Assembly (NCBI GenBank): GCA_031732875.1 | Contig: JAVMKL010000038.1 | Coordinates: forward strand, 1 to 8,061 | Direction of reading: 5' to 3' | DNA length: 8,061 nt | Source of the DNA: JAVMKJ01 sp031732875 | GTDB lineage: Bacteria; Pseudomonadota; Gammaproteobacteria; Competibacterales; Competibacteraceae | Shown here: positions 1-5,570 of the stretch, one piece after another | Layout of the letters: each line of letters begins with the position of its first letter | Position numbering within the stretch: position 1 is the stretch's first letter | Program-made: the position numbers and the translations under genes | Notes under the pieces: generated by a model | Seen by the model: only the letters and a program-made list of their open reading frames with translations | Databases searched by the model: none | What the model was told of the DNA's origin: nothing

Positions 1-2
1 AT

Positions 3-74
3 GCTGCCAATGACCTCATGGGATGGTACATTGGAATCGCCGAACCGCATGCAAACCAGCTTCAACAACTCTGA
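3..74 (+). CDS. possible C-terminal end of an upstream gene (partial)
   Basis: The reading frame starting at base 3 is open from the window edge to a TGA at 72-74 and encodes about 23 residues ending in HANQLQQL, stopping 27 bp before frdA. A second frame, starting at base 1, is also open and ends with a TAA at 100-102 that overlaps the frdA ATG. I cannot tell which, if either, is translated, and I do not recognise a family from so short a tail. The short spacing to frdA would fit read-through from an upstream gene, and I see no convincing promoter in these 101 bases. Confidence 0.25.
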   Translation, partial: AANDLMGWYIGIAEPHANQLQQL

Positions 75-87
75 CAGGCGTCATACC

Positions 88-93
88 GAGGAG
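88..93 (+). promoter_or_regulatory. ribosome binding site of frdA
   Basis: GAGGAG lies 8 nt before the ATG at 102. This strong Shine-Dalgarno match fixes the frdA start and gives a protein whose residue numbering runs in register with E. coli FrdA. Confidence 0.75.
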
Positions 94-101
94 CCAAATT
101 A

Positions 102-1859
102 ATGGAGATCATCCAAACAGACATTGCCATCGTCGGTGCGGGAGGGGCGGGACTGCGCGCCGCCATCGCACTGGCCGAAGCCGATCCAAAGCTTCGCATC
201 GCCTTGATCTCGAAAGTCTACCCCATGCGCAGCCATACCTGCGCGGCCGAGGGCGGCGCCGCCGGCGTCATCAAATCCGACGACAGCCTCGACCTGCACT
301 TCAACGACACCGTCGGCGGCGGTGACTGGCTGTGCGACCAGGACGCGGTCGAATATTTCATCAACGAAGCCCCCAAGGAACTGCTCCAACTGGAGCATTG
401 GGGCTGCCCGTGGAGCCGCGAACCGGACGGGTCGGTAGCGGTGCGTCCTTTCGGCGGCATGAAAATCAAACGAACCTGGTTCGCGGCCGACAAATCCGGC
501 TTCCACATTCTCCATACCCTGTTCCAGACCTCGCTCAAGTACCCGACCATCCAGCGCTTCGACGAGTACTACGCCACCGATCTGCTGGTGGACGACGGCC
601 GCTGTCAGGGCCTGATTGCTCTGGAAATCCGCAGCGGGCAGATGCGGCAGTTCAAGGCCGGAGCAGTGATCATCGCGGCCGGCGGCGCCGGACGCATGTT
701 CCCGTTCACCACCAACGGCGCCATCAAGACCGGCGACGGCATGGCGCTGGTCTACCGCGCCGGCGCACCTCTCAAGGATATGGAATTCGTCCAATACCAT
801 CCCACCGGCTTGCCGAACAACGGGATTCTGCTCACGGAAGGTTGTCGCGGCGAGGGGGGCATCCTGGTCAACAAGAACGGGCGGCGTTACTTGCAGGATT
901 ACGGCATGGGGCCGGAAACCCCGGTTGGCCAGCCCGTGCTCAAGACCATGGAACTCGGTCCGCGCGACCGGTTGAGTCAGTCCTTCTGGCACGAGCAGAA
1001 AAAGGGCAATACCGTCTCGACTACCTGGGGCGATTGCGTGCTGCTGGACATGCGCCACCTGGGCGAAAAGAAGATCAACGAGCGGCTGCCGCTGGTGCGC
1101 GATCTGTGCATCAGCTATCTGGGCATGGACCCGGTCAAGGACCCGATCCCGATCCGTCCGGTGGTGCACTACATGATGGGCGGCATTCATACCGACATCA
1201 ACGCGGCCACCCCCCTGCCCGGGCTGTTCGCCGCCGGCGAGTGCGCCTGCGTCAGCATCAACGGCGCCAACCGGCTGGGCTCCAACTCCCTGACCGAGTT
1301 GCTGGTGTTCGGTCGACGGGCGGCATTGAGCGCCATCGCCCATCTCCAATCCGGGTTACCGGCCAGCAGGGATTCCGCGCTGGCGGCTCAGGCTCAGGAC
1401 GCTCAGGGACGCATCCGGGCGCTGTTCGACAAGAGCGGCAACGAGTCCATCTCCGGCCTGCGCAAGGAAATGATGCAGACTATGGAGGACAACGTCGGCA
1501 TCTATCGGACCGGCGAAGAGCTGGCTACCGCCTGCGACAAGATCGCCGAACTGCGCCAGCGCTTCGTCAACATCAGCCTCACCGACAAAACCAGCGTCTA
1601 CAACACGGACCTGTTGCAGGCGCTGGAACTGGGATCGATGCTCGATTGCGCCGAGGCGGTCACGGTGGGGGCGCGGGATCGCAAGGAATCGCGGGGCGCG
1701 CACCAGCGCCTCGATTTCACCGAACGGGATGACCAGAACTTCCTCAAACACTCACTGGCCTACTATCACCCCAAGGAACCCCCGCGCATCGATTATCTCG
1801 ATGTCGTGATCACCAAATCAAAGCCCGGGGTACGCGACTACTCAGGAGCCAAGAAATGA
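102..1859 (+). CDS. frdA: fumarate reductase flavoprotein subunit FrdA
   Basis: This is the catalytic subunit of quinol:fumarate reductase, reducing fumarate to succinate on the cytoplasmic side of the inner membrane. The protein has 585 residues, close to E. coli FrdA. The dinucleotide-binding motif GAGGAG is at residues 12-17, and the SHTCAAEGG segment carries His45, the covalent FAD attachment site. Substrate-site residues are visible as His233 (QYHPTG), the TEGCRGEGG loop at 245-253, Arg288 (GPRDR), His356 (VVHYMMGG) and Arg391 (NRLGSNSL). All are shifted by one from the E. coli mature numbering. Succinate dehydrogenase SdhA is the main alternative. The length, the QPVLKTMELGPRD segment and the linked E. 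coli-type frdC and frdD decide for fumarate reductase. The stop overlaps the frdB start as ATGA, implying coupled translation in an frdABCD operon. Confidence 0.96.
   Translation: MEIIQTDIAIVGAGGAGLRAAIALAEADPKLRIALISKVYPMRSHTCAAEGGAAGVIKSDDSLDLHFNDTVGGGDWLCDQDAVEYFINEAPKELLQLEHWGCPWSREPDGSVAVRPFGGMKIKRTWFAADKSGFHILHTLFQTSLKYPTIQRFDEYYATDLLVDDGRCQGLIALEIRSGQMRQFKAGAVIIAAGGAGRMFPFTTNGAIKTGDGMALVYRAGAPLKDMEFVQYHPTGLPNNGILLTEGCRGEGGILVNKNGRRYLQDYGMGPETPVGQPVLKTMELGPRDRLSQSFWHEQKKGNTVSTTWGDCVLLDMRHLGEKKINERLPLVRDLCISYLGMDPVKDPIPIRPVVHYMMGGIHTDINAATPLPGLFAAGECACVSINGANRLGSNSLTELLVFGRRAALSAIAHLQSGLPASRDSALAAQAQDAQGRIRALFDKSGNESISGLRKEMMQTMEDNVGIYRTGEELATACDKIAELRQRFVNISLTDKTSVYNTDLLQALELGSMLDCAEAVTVGARDRKESRGAHQRLDFTERDDQNFLKHSLAYYHPKEPPRIDYLDVVITKSKPGVRDYSGAKK
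1844..1848 (+). promoter_or_regulatory. ribosome binding site of frdB
   Basis: AGGAG lies inside the last codons of frdA, 7 nt before the frdB ATG at 1856. It supports the start that overlaps the frdA stop codon. Confidence 0.7.
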
Positions 1860-2599
1860 GCGAACGCCAAATCCAACTGGAGGTGCTCCGCTACAACCCG
1901 GAGACCGATAGCAAGCCGCGGTTTCAGACCTATTCCGTACCTTGCCTGAACGAATGGGTGGTGCTCGATGCCCTGAATTACGTCAAGGACAACCTGGACC
2001 CCACCCTGAGCTATCGTTGGTCGTGCCACATGGCGGTCTGCGGTAGTTGCGGCATGATGGTCAACGGCGAGCCCAAGCTGGCCTGCAAGGCGTTCATCCA
2101 CGAATACTCCGATCAGATTCGAGTCGAGCCGTTGGCGAACTTCCCCATCGAGCGCGATCTGGTCACCGTGGTCGAGGATTTCATCGCCAAGCTGGCCAGC
2201 GTCAAGCCCTACCTGATTCCGAAGGAGGACAAGCCGATCAGCGCCGGGGAGTTCAAGCAAACGCCGGCGGAACTCAAGAAATTCAAGCAATACACGCTGT
2301 GCATCAACTGCATGTTGTGCTACGCGGCGTGCCCGCAATACGGCCTGGTTCCGGAGTTTCTCGGTCCGGCGGCCATCGCGCTGGCGCATCGGTACAACCA
2401 GGATTCACGCGATGGCGGGCGGGACGAGCGCCAGGAGGTGGTGGCCTCCAACGAAGGCGTATGGGAATGCTCGTTCGTCGGCGCCTGCTCGGAGGTCTGT
2501 CCCAAGCACGTCGACCCCGCCGGCGCGCTGCAACAGGTCAAGGTGGCCAGCACCATCGACTGGTACAAAGAACACTTGATGCCATGGGTGAAGAAATGA
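1856..2599 (+). CDS. frdB: fumarate reductase iron-sulfur subunit FrdB
   Basis: This subunit passes electrons from quinol at the membrane anchor to the flavin in FrdA through three iron-sulfur clusters. It has 247 residues, the usual length. The N-terminal plant-type ferredoxin domain has the [2Fe-2S] ligands Cys57, Cys62, Cys65 and Cys77 (CHMAVCGSCG, then KLAC), at the same positions as in E. coli FrdB. The C-terminal bacterial ferredoxin domain has CINCMLCYAACP (Cys149, 152, 155, 159), then Cys205, Cys211 and Cys215 in CSFVGACSEVCPKH. These supply the [4Fe-4S] and [3Fe-4S] centres, and no ligand is missing. It overlaps frdA at its start and frdC at its end, both as ATGA, so the subunits are probably made in step. 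Confidence 0.96.
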   Translation: MSERQIQLEVLRYNPETDSKPRFQTYSVPCLNEWVVLDALNYVKDNLDPTLSYRWSCHMAVCGSCGMMVNGEPKLACKAFIHEYSDQIRVEPLANFPIERDLVTVVEDFIAKLASVKPYLIPKEDKPISAGEFKQTPAELKKFKQYTLCINCMLCYAACPQYGLVPEFLGPAAIALAHRYNQDSRDGGRDERQEVVASNEGVWECSFVGACSEVCPKHVDPAGALQQVKVASTIDWYKEHLMPWVKK

Positions 2600-2982
2600 G
2601 CCGCAAACCCTACATTCGTGAAGTTTCCAAAACGACTTGGTTTCTCAGCCAGCCGCGCTACAAGCGATACATGGCGCGCGAAGTGACCTGCATTTTCATC
2701 TTTGCCTACACCTTCCTGCTGATCGTGGCGCTCAAGCGCCTTTCGGAAGGGCCGGATGCCTTCCAAGGGTTCCTGAACGCGCTGCACAGCCCGCTAGGGG
2801 TTCTGTTCAACCTGGTGGTGCTGGTGGCGACGGTGTATCACAGCACCTCGTGGTTCAACGTGACGCCGCAGGCCATGCCCATCCAGCGAGGCGAGGAGTT
2901 CGTGCCCGGTAACGTCATCGTCGGCGCCCACTACGGCGCTTGGGCGGTGATCTCGCTGATCATCCTGTTCTGGGGAGTATGA
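2596..2982 (+). CDS. frdC: fumarate reductase membrane anchor subunit FrdC
   Basis: This is one of two small membrane subunits that anchor FrdAB and form the quinone sites. It has 128 residues, with three hydrophobic helices at roughly 30-48, 65-82 and 107-126. Residues important for quinol chemistry in E. coli FrdC are present at the same numbers: Glu29 in the MARE segment, and His82 and Trp86 in YHSTSWF. The opening KPYIREVSKTTWF also resembles E. coli FrdC. I see no histidine pattern clearly marking a heme-binding anchor, and the match is to the heme-free, two-anchor fumarate reductase type. The start overlaps the frdB stop as ATGA, and the end abuts frdD. Confidence 0.93.
   Translation: MSRKPYIREVSKTTWFLSQPRYKRYMAREVTCIFIFAYTFLLIVALKRLSEGPDAFQGFLNALHSPLGVLFNLVVLVATVYHSTSWFNVTPQAMPIQRGEEFVPGNVIVGAHYGAWAVISLIILFWGV
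2972..2977 (+). promoter_or_regulatory. ribosome binding site deciding the frdD start
   Basis: GGGGAG ends 7 nt before the ATG at 2985 but only 1 nt before the in-frame ATG at 2979. The spacing favours 2985 as the frdD start, although 2979 would give the same ATGA coupling seen at the other junctions of the operon. Confidence 0.6.
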
Positions 2983-2984
2983 TC

Positions 2985-3326
2985 ATGGCCAAATCCAACA
3001 AGCCGATTTTCTGGGGGCTGTTCGCCGCCGGCGGCACGGTGACGGCGTTCGTGACCCCGGCTCTGGTGCTGGTGACGCTGTTCGCCGCGATGCGCTTCAC
3101 CCCCGATATGTTCACCTACGAGGCGATGCACGCCTTCGCTGCCAACTGGCTGGGCAAGCTGGTCATTTTCGGCATCATCCTGCTGTCGTTGTGGCACGCC
3201 GCGCACCGGTTGCGGGTTACGGTGCACGACTTCGGCATTCGTGCCGATACGATGGTCGCCTATATCGTCTATGGGCTTGCGGGTCTGGGCACGCTCATGA
3301 CGCTGATTTACCTGTTGCGCATCTGA
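2985..3326 (+). CDS. frdD: fumarate reductase membrane anchor subunit FrdD
   Basis: This is the second membrane anchor of quinol:fumarate reductase. From ATG 2985 the protein has 113 residues (115 from ATG 2979), slightly shorter than E. coli FrdD. Three hydrophobic helices are visible at about 12-36, 55-74 and 88-112. The family signature KPIFWGLFAAGG sits at the N-terminus, and the second helix ends in LSLWHAAHRLRVTVHDFGI, which lines up with the E. coli segment LWxxxHRxxxxxHD. It closes the frdABCD operon. A GC-rich hairpin with the form of a terminator lies about 50 bp downstream, so rquA may be partly uncoupled from frd. Confidence 0.92.
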   Translation: MAKSNKPIFWGLFAAGGTVTAFVTPALVLVTLFAAMRFTPDMFTYEAMHAFAANWLGKLVIFGIILLSLWHAAHRLRVTVHDFGIRADTMVAYIVYGLAGLGTLMTLIYLLRI

Positions 3327-3378
3327 CCGGTCAACGGTTACGCTTCATCGGTCCTACCGTTCTCTTAACCCTGGCACG

Positions 3379-3410
3379 TTGCTCCCCGCGAAAGCGGGGA
3401 GCAAACTTTT
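3379..3410 (+). terminator. hairpin with short T-run after frdD
   Basis: An 11-bp perfect stem (TTGCTCCCCGC paired with GCGGGGAGCAA) closes on a GAAA tetraloop at 3390-3393 and is followed by AC and four Ts. The stem is strong but the T-run is short, so this could be an intrinsic terminator of moderate strength, an attenuator between frdD and rquA, or a 3'-end stabiliser of the frd messenger RNA. Confidence 0.6.
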
Positions 3411-3422
3411 GGACCAGCGAAA

Positions 3423-3439
3423 TTCCCGCCCGGCGGGAA
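3423..3439. repeat. 17-bp palindrome between frdD and rquA
   Basis: TTCCCGCC, one central C, then GGCGGGAA forms a perfect odd-length palindrome about 90 bp upstream of the rquA ATG. It could be an operator for a dimeric regulator controlling rquA, or a second small hairpin after the terminator. The rest of the 199-bp gap between frdD and rquA holds no gene. It is rich in CGGCGAA-like words, and I see no clear -35/-10 pair in it. Confidence 0.4.
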
Positions 3440-3511
3440 CGCAAACGTGTAAACCCGAATCGTGCTAATCCCGCCGAACGCGGCGAAGACCGGCGAAGGC
3501 GCCTCGCACTT

Positions 3512-3517
3512 AAGGAA
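3512..3517 (+). promoter_or_regulatory. ribosome binding site of rquA
   Basis: AAGGAA lies 8 nt before the ATG at 3526 and supports this start over the internal Met20 at 3583. Confidence 0.65.
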
Positions 3518-3525
3518 GCTTTTTA

Positions 3526-4332
3526 ATGAGTTCTCAACCTGCTACAGCCGCCCTGGTTCGGCCTCGTTCCCTGGACGAAGGCATGGTGTTGGATCCCGCG
3601 TTAACCGGGGTTGAAGCCTCGGCGGAGATCGAGAAATCGGGCCAGACGATCGAGCTCTCCGCCGATGTTCCGCTACCGGACTATCTGCAACAAACCTACT
3701 GGTGGGCGTACCTCCATCCCGCCGCGGTGCGCACCTTCGAGCGGCAATGGCTGGTCAACCTGATCTTGTGGGGCAACTTCGCCCGGCTGCGCGATGCGGC
3801 CTTGGACGAGATCGGCACTACCATCAAGGGCAAGGTGCTTCAGGTGGCCTGCGTCTACGGCAATTTCACCGAACGGCTGGCCCAGCGGCTCGAACCCTCC
3901 GCGCGGCTGGACGTGGTGGACGTGGCCCCGGTCCAGTTGGAGAATCTGAAGGCAAAGCTCGACGACGTTTCGCGCGTTGCGTTGCATCATCAGGACTCGA
4001 CCAACCTCCGCTTCGCGGATGCCAGCTACGATTGCGTCGTCGTATTCTTCCTGCTGCACGAACAACCGGAATATGCCCGCGTACAAACCATCGCCCAGGC
4101 GCTGCGCGTCGTCAAACCCGGCGGCAAGGTGATCTTCATCGACTACCATCGCCCCGACCCGACCAATCCCTTCCGCTACGTCATGGTTCCCATTCTCACC
4201 TCCCTGGAACCCTTCGCCATGGATCTCTGGCGCAAGGAGATTGCGGAATGGCTGCCCGACCAGGCGCGTTCGGCCACCATCGAGAAGCAGACCTATTTCG
4301 GTGGGCTTTATCAGAAGGTCGTCGTGCGTTAA
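3526..4332 (+). CDS. rquA: rhodoquinone biosynthesis protein RquA
   Basis: RquA converts ubiquinone to rhodoquinone by replacing a ring methoxy group with an amino group. Published work on the family describes S-adenosylmethionine as the amino donor, an unusual use of a methyltransferase fold. The protein has 268 residues, with a poorly conserved first 48 or so. Features I recognise as RquA-like are PDYLQQTYWWAYLHPAAVR at 51-69, then ERQWLVNLILWGNFARLRDA, the atypical SAM motif VACVYGNF at 108-115 in place of a glycine-rich GxGxG, LDVVDVAPVQ at 128-137, VVFFLLHEQPE at 172-182, and the C-terminal TYFGGLYQKV at 256-265. The related UbiE/COQ5 C-methyltransferases have the canonical motif, so RquA is preferred. 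It lies directly downstream of frdABCD, whose product is the expected user of rhodoquinol. Its TAA overlaps the stop codon of the convergent gene. Confidence 0.9.
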   Translation: MSSQPATAALVRPRSLDEGMVLDPALTGVEASAEIEKSGQTIELSADVPLPDYLQQTYWWAYLHPAAVRTFERQWLVNLILWGNFARLRDAALDEIGTTIKGKVLQVACVYGNFTERLAQRLEPSARLDVVDVAPVQLENLKAKLDDVSRVALHHQDSTNLRFADASYDCVVVFFLLHEQPEYARVQTIAQALRVVKPGGKVIFIDYHRPDPTNPFRYVMVPILTSLEPFAMDLWRKEIAEWLPDQARSATIEKQTYFGGLYQKVVVR

Positions 4333-4793
4333 GGCGACCGGCTCGAATCCTGGCCAGCGGCATCCAATTTGCGTGCCCGCGCCACGAAGGCATTGACCAT
4401 CGTCAATGCCATCTGGGCCACCAAAGCGTCGCCGAGGGGTTTGAGCCAGAACGAGCGGACCTCGCAATCGAGAGTAAACTCAATACGGCAGTGCCCTTCA
4501 GGGGTGGGCGCGAACGACCAGCGGATGTCGAAGCGGCGGAAATTCCGATCGGCCGACGTGACGATGATGGAACGCGGCCGATCCAGTTTCGTGCGAGTGC
4601 GAAAACGATAGGCCAGCAGGCCCAAGGCCAGTTCCTGCTCGGTTTCGTAAGCGCTGGCGTCGCGACGGACGACCGTCGCCTTCCGCATCAACGGCAGAAA
4701 TTCCGGATAGCGCTCCACGTCGGCGACGAGATCGAACATCCGTTCGGCGGAAACGGTAACCACGCGGCTTTCCCGATGGGATGTCTCTAACAT
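4329..4793 (-). CDS. RatA/Coq10-type START-domain (polyketide cyclase-like) protein
   Basis: This protein has 154 residues of the small START/SRPBCC fold that includes bacterial RatA and mitochondrial Coq10. Coq10 binds ubiquinone and helps its delivery or function in respiration. E. coli RatA was described as interfering with ribosome subunit joining. The N-terminal segment AERMFDLVADVERYPEFLPL is the clearest signature. FRRFDIRWSFAP in the middle and CRIEFTLDCEVRS near residue 110 match the later strands, and a C-terminal helix (VNAFVARARKL) closes the fold. There is no signal peptide. GGGGAG lies 9 nt upstream of the ATG. Its position next to rquA favours a quinone-related role, but that is inference. 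I leave the symbol blank because ratA and coq10 cannot be separated from sequence alone. Confidence 0.82.
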   Translation of the reverse strand: MLETSHRESRVVTVSAERMFDLVADVERYPEFLPLMRKATVVRRDASAYETEQELALGLLAYRFRTRTKLDRPRSIIVTSADRNFRRFDIRWSFAPTPEGHCRIEFTLDCEVRSFWLKPLGDALVAQMALTMVNAFVARARKLDAAGQDSSRSP

Positions 4794-4802
4794 CTGGCTT
4801 CA

Positions 4803-4808
4803 CTCCCC
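4803..4808 (-). promoter_or_regulatory. ribosome binding site of the RatA/Coq10-type gene
   Basis: On the minus strand GGGGAG lies 9 nt upstream of the ATG at 4793-4791. I see no confident promoter further upstream in 4809-4942, and no gene there either. Confidence 0.5.
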
Positions 4809-4942
4809 ACTTCTCATGCCGCGCCCTCCGTCCAGGACGTGCTTGCGGGCATTTCATAGGGTGATAGTAGCCGATTCCACCGTTCCGTACTTGGAGTTGG
4901 TGCCTGTCGCGATCCACGGACCGGCTTGATGGCCGGCTCCTG

Positions 4943-4980
4943 GCATAAAAAAACCCGGTATCAACCGGGTTTTTTTATGC
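4943..4980. terminator. symmetrical bidirectional intrinsic terminator
   Basis: Two perfect 17-bp arms (4943-4959 and 4964-4980) flank an ATCA loop. Each arm holds an A7 or T7 tract next to the core ACCCGGT/ACCGGGT, so the structure reads as a GC stem followed by a U-tract on both strands. On the minus strand it sits 40 bp after the stop of the small membrane-protein gene and would stop transcription before the RatA/Coq10-type gene. On the plus strand it could stop read-through from rquA running antisense into that gene. Confidence 0.88.
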
Positions 4981-5019
4981 GAATCAAACTATCACGCAAT
5001 AATATCCACGACAAGTCGC

Positions 5020-5223
5020 TCAGGCCGTGGGTAAAAAATGGACTTTTGAAGAGAGGCTGTCTTCGATGTGCTTCCAAAGCTTGGGGAAAAGCGCGGAGAT
5101 CGCGGCACCGACCGGCAGCAGGAACAACGCTGCTCCCACCAGTGCGACAATCCAAAAACCTACTAACGGAGATAGCGCCAAAACCACGATTGCAACCACT
5201 AGCATTTTGATGATGTTTCTCAT
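5020..5223 (-). CDS. small two-helix membrane protein, function unknown
   Basis: This encodes 67 residues from ATG 5223. Residues about 6-25 and 25-46 are strongly hydrophobic (LVVAIVVLALSPLVGFW, then VALVGAALFLLPVGAAI). A short amphipathic, charged tail follows (FPKLWKHIEDSLSSK). This is the pattern of a small inner-membrane protein with two closely spaced helices. I do not recognise a family. The start is uncertain: a TTG at 5280 would add 19 residues but has no Shine-Dalgarno match. The ATG at 5223 overlaps the stop of a 15-codon frame that begins with GTG at 5267 after a GGAGGA. It is followed by the strong terminator at 4943-4980, so it probably forms its own minus-strand unit or the last gene of one. 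Confidence 0.55.
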   Translation of the reverse strand: MRNIIKMLVVAIVVLALSPLVGFWIVALVGAALFLLPVGAAISALFPKLWKHIEDSLSSKVHFLPTA

Positions 5224-5382
5224 GATATCCACGCAGCGGAAACCCCATCGCTCAGGACGAAGACCACTCGCGTCCTCCAAAGTTAGTTGTCAGAAATTCA
5301 GCTTCGGGCGGTGTCGTATTCCGACAGATGCGCCGCCATCCCAAATCAATCCATCCAAAGATCGACCGAGCCCTTGCAAGCG

Positions 5383-5405
5383 CCCTCGCAACGTGAGGGA
5401 TTTTT
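5383..5405 (+). terminator. possible plus-strand hairpin terminator with no known gene upstream
   Basis: CCCTCGC and GTGAGGG pair (7 bp with one G-T wobble) around an AAC loop and are followed by A and five Ts. It has the shape of a weak intrinsic terminator on the plus strand, yet no recognisable plus-strand gene ends here. It could mark an unannotated small RNA or be chance. Confidence 0.3.
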
Positions 5406-5528
5406 GCTACGGATGCTCCATAAATAAGCCATATCGCGTCCCTACAAGTGGAGTTCCAGATACTGCTTCCGAACCAGAAGTTTGATGAATCTCCCACCAC
5501 TGCCACTAGCTTGTGAAGGAGTTTAACA

Positions 5529-5548
5529 GAAAAAATGTTGCGATGCAA
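5529..5548 (-). terminator. weak terminator candidate after hupK
   Basis: Read on the minus strand, about 25 bases after the hupK stop, TTGC-ATC-GCAA (4-bp stem) is followed by CA and six Ts. A 6-bp inverted repeat (TGATCG/CGATCA, 5556-5573) also overlaps the hupK stop codon. Neither stem is strong, so the end of the hydrogenase operon is only tentatively placed here. Confidence 0.25.
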
Positions 5549-5570
5549 TATTTATTGATCGGAATGTCGA

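Larger units (their letters stand above)
5224..5570. other. intergenic region with no convincing gene
   Basis: These roughly 350 bases are visibly richer in A and T than the flanks. Open frames exist on both strands, including a TTG-started frame at 5548-5252 on the minus strand, but none has recognisable composition, motif or ribosome binding site. The region holds the possible plus-strand hairpin at 5383-5405 and a weak candidate for the end of the hydrogenase operon at 5529-5548. It may be the leftover of a lost gene or simply the spacer between two minus-strand units. Confidence 0.5.

Noticed and set aside
99..1349. Long minus-strand open frame (416 codons) opposite frdA
   Set aside because: It is the mirror of strongly conserved frdA codons in GC-rich DNA. 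Its translation is low-complexity in Gly, Ala, Val, Asp and His and shows no family motif.
332..1732. Plus-strand open frame (466 codons) inside frdA in another frame
   Set aside because: Arg/Gly/Pro/His-rich translation typical of an out-of-frame GC-rich shadow. frdA in the true frame has all catalytic residues.
3702..4790. Plus-strand open frame running from rquA into the START gene
   Set aside because: It is out of frame with rquA and antisense to the START-domain gene, both of which have clear family motifs.
4921..4936. Small inverted repeat CCGGC/GCCGG just before the bidirectional terminator
   Set aside because: A 5-bp stem with a 6-nt loop and no T-run is expected by chance in this GC-rich DNA.
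5027..5485. Plus-strand open frame of 152 codons opposite the membrane-protein gene
   Set aside because: It is mostly the reverse strand of the two-helix protein, then runs through AT-rich spacer. No motif is seen and it has no clear start signal.
5252..5548. Minus-strand open frame of 98 codons between hupK and the membrane-protein gene
   Set aside because: TTG start without ribosome binding site, no recognisable motif, and it overlaps the upstream region of the more credible membrane-protein gene.
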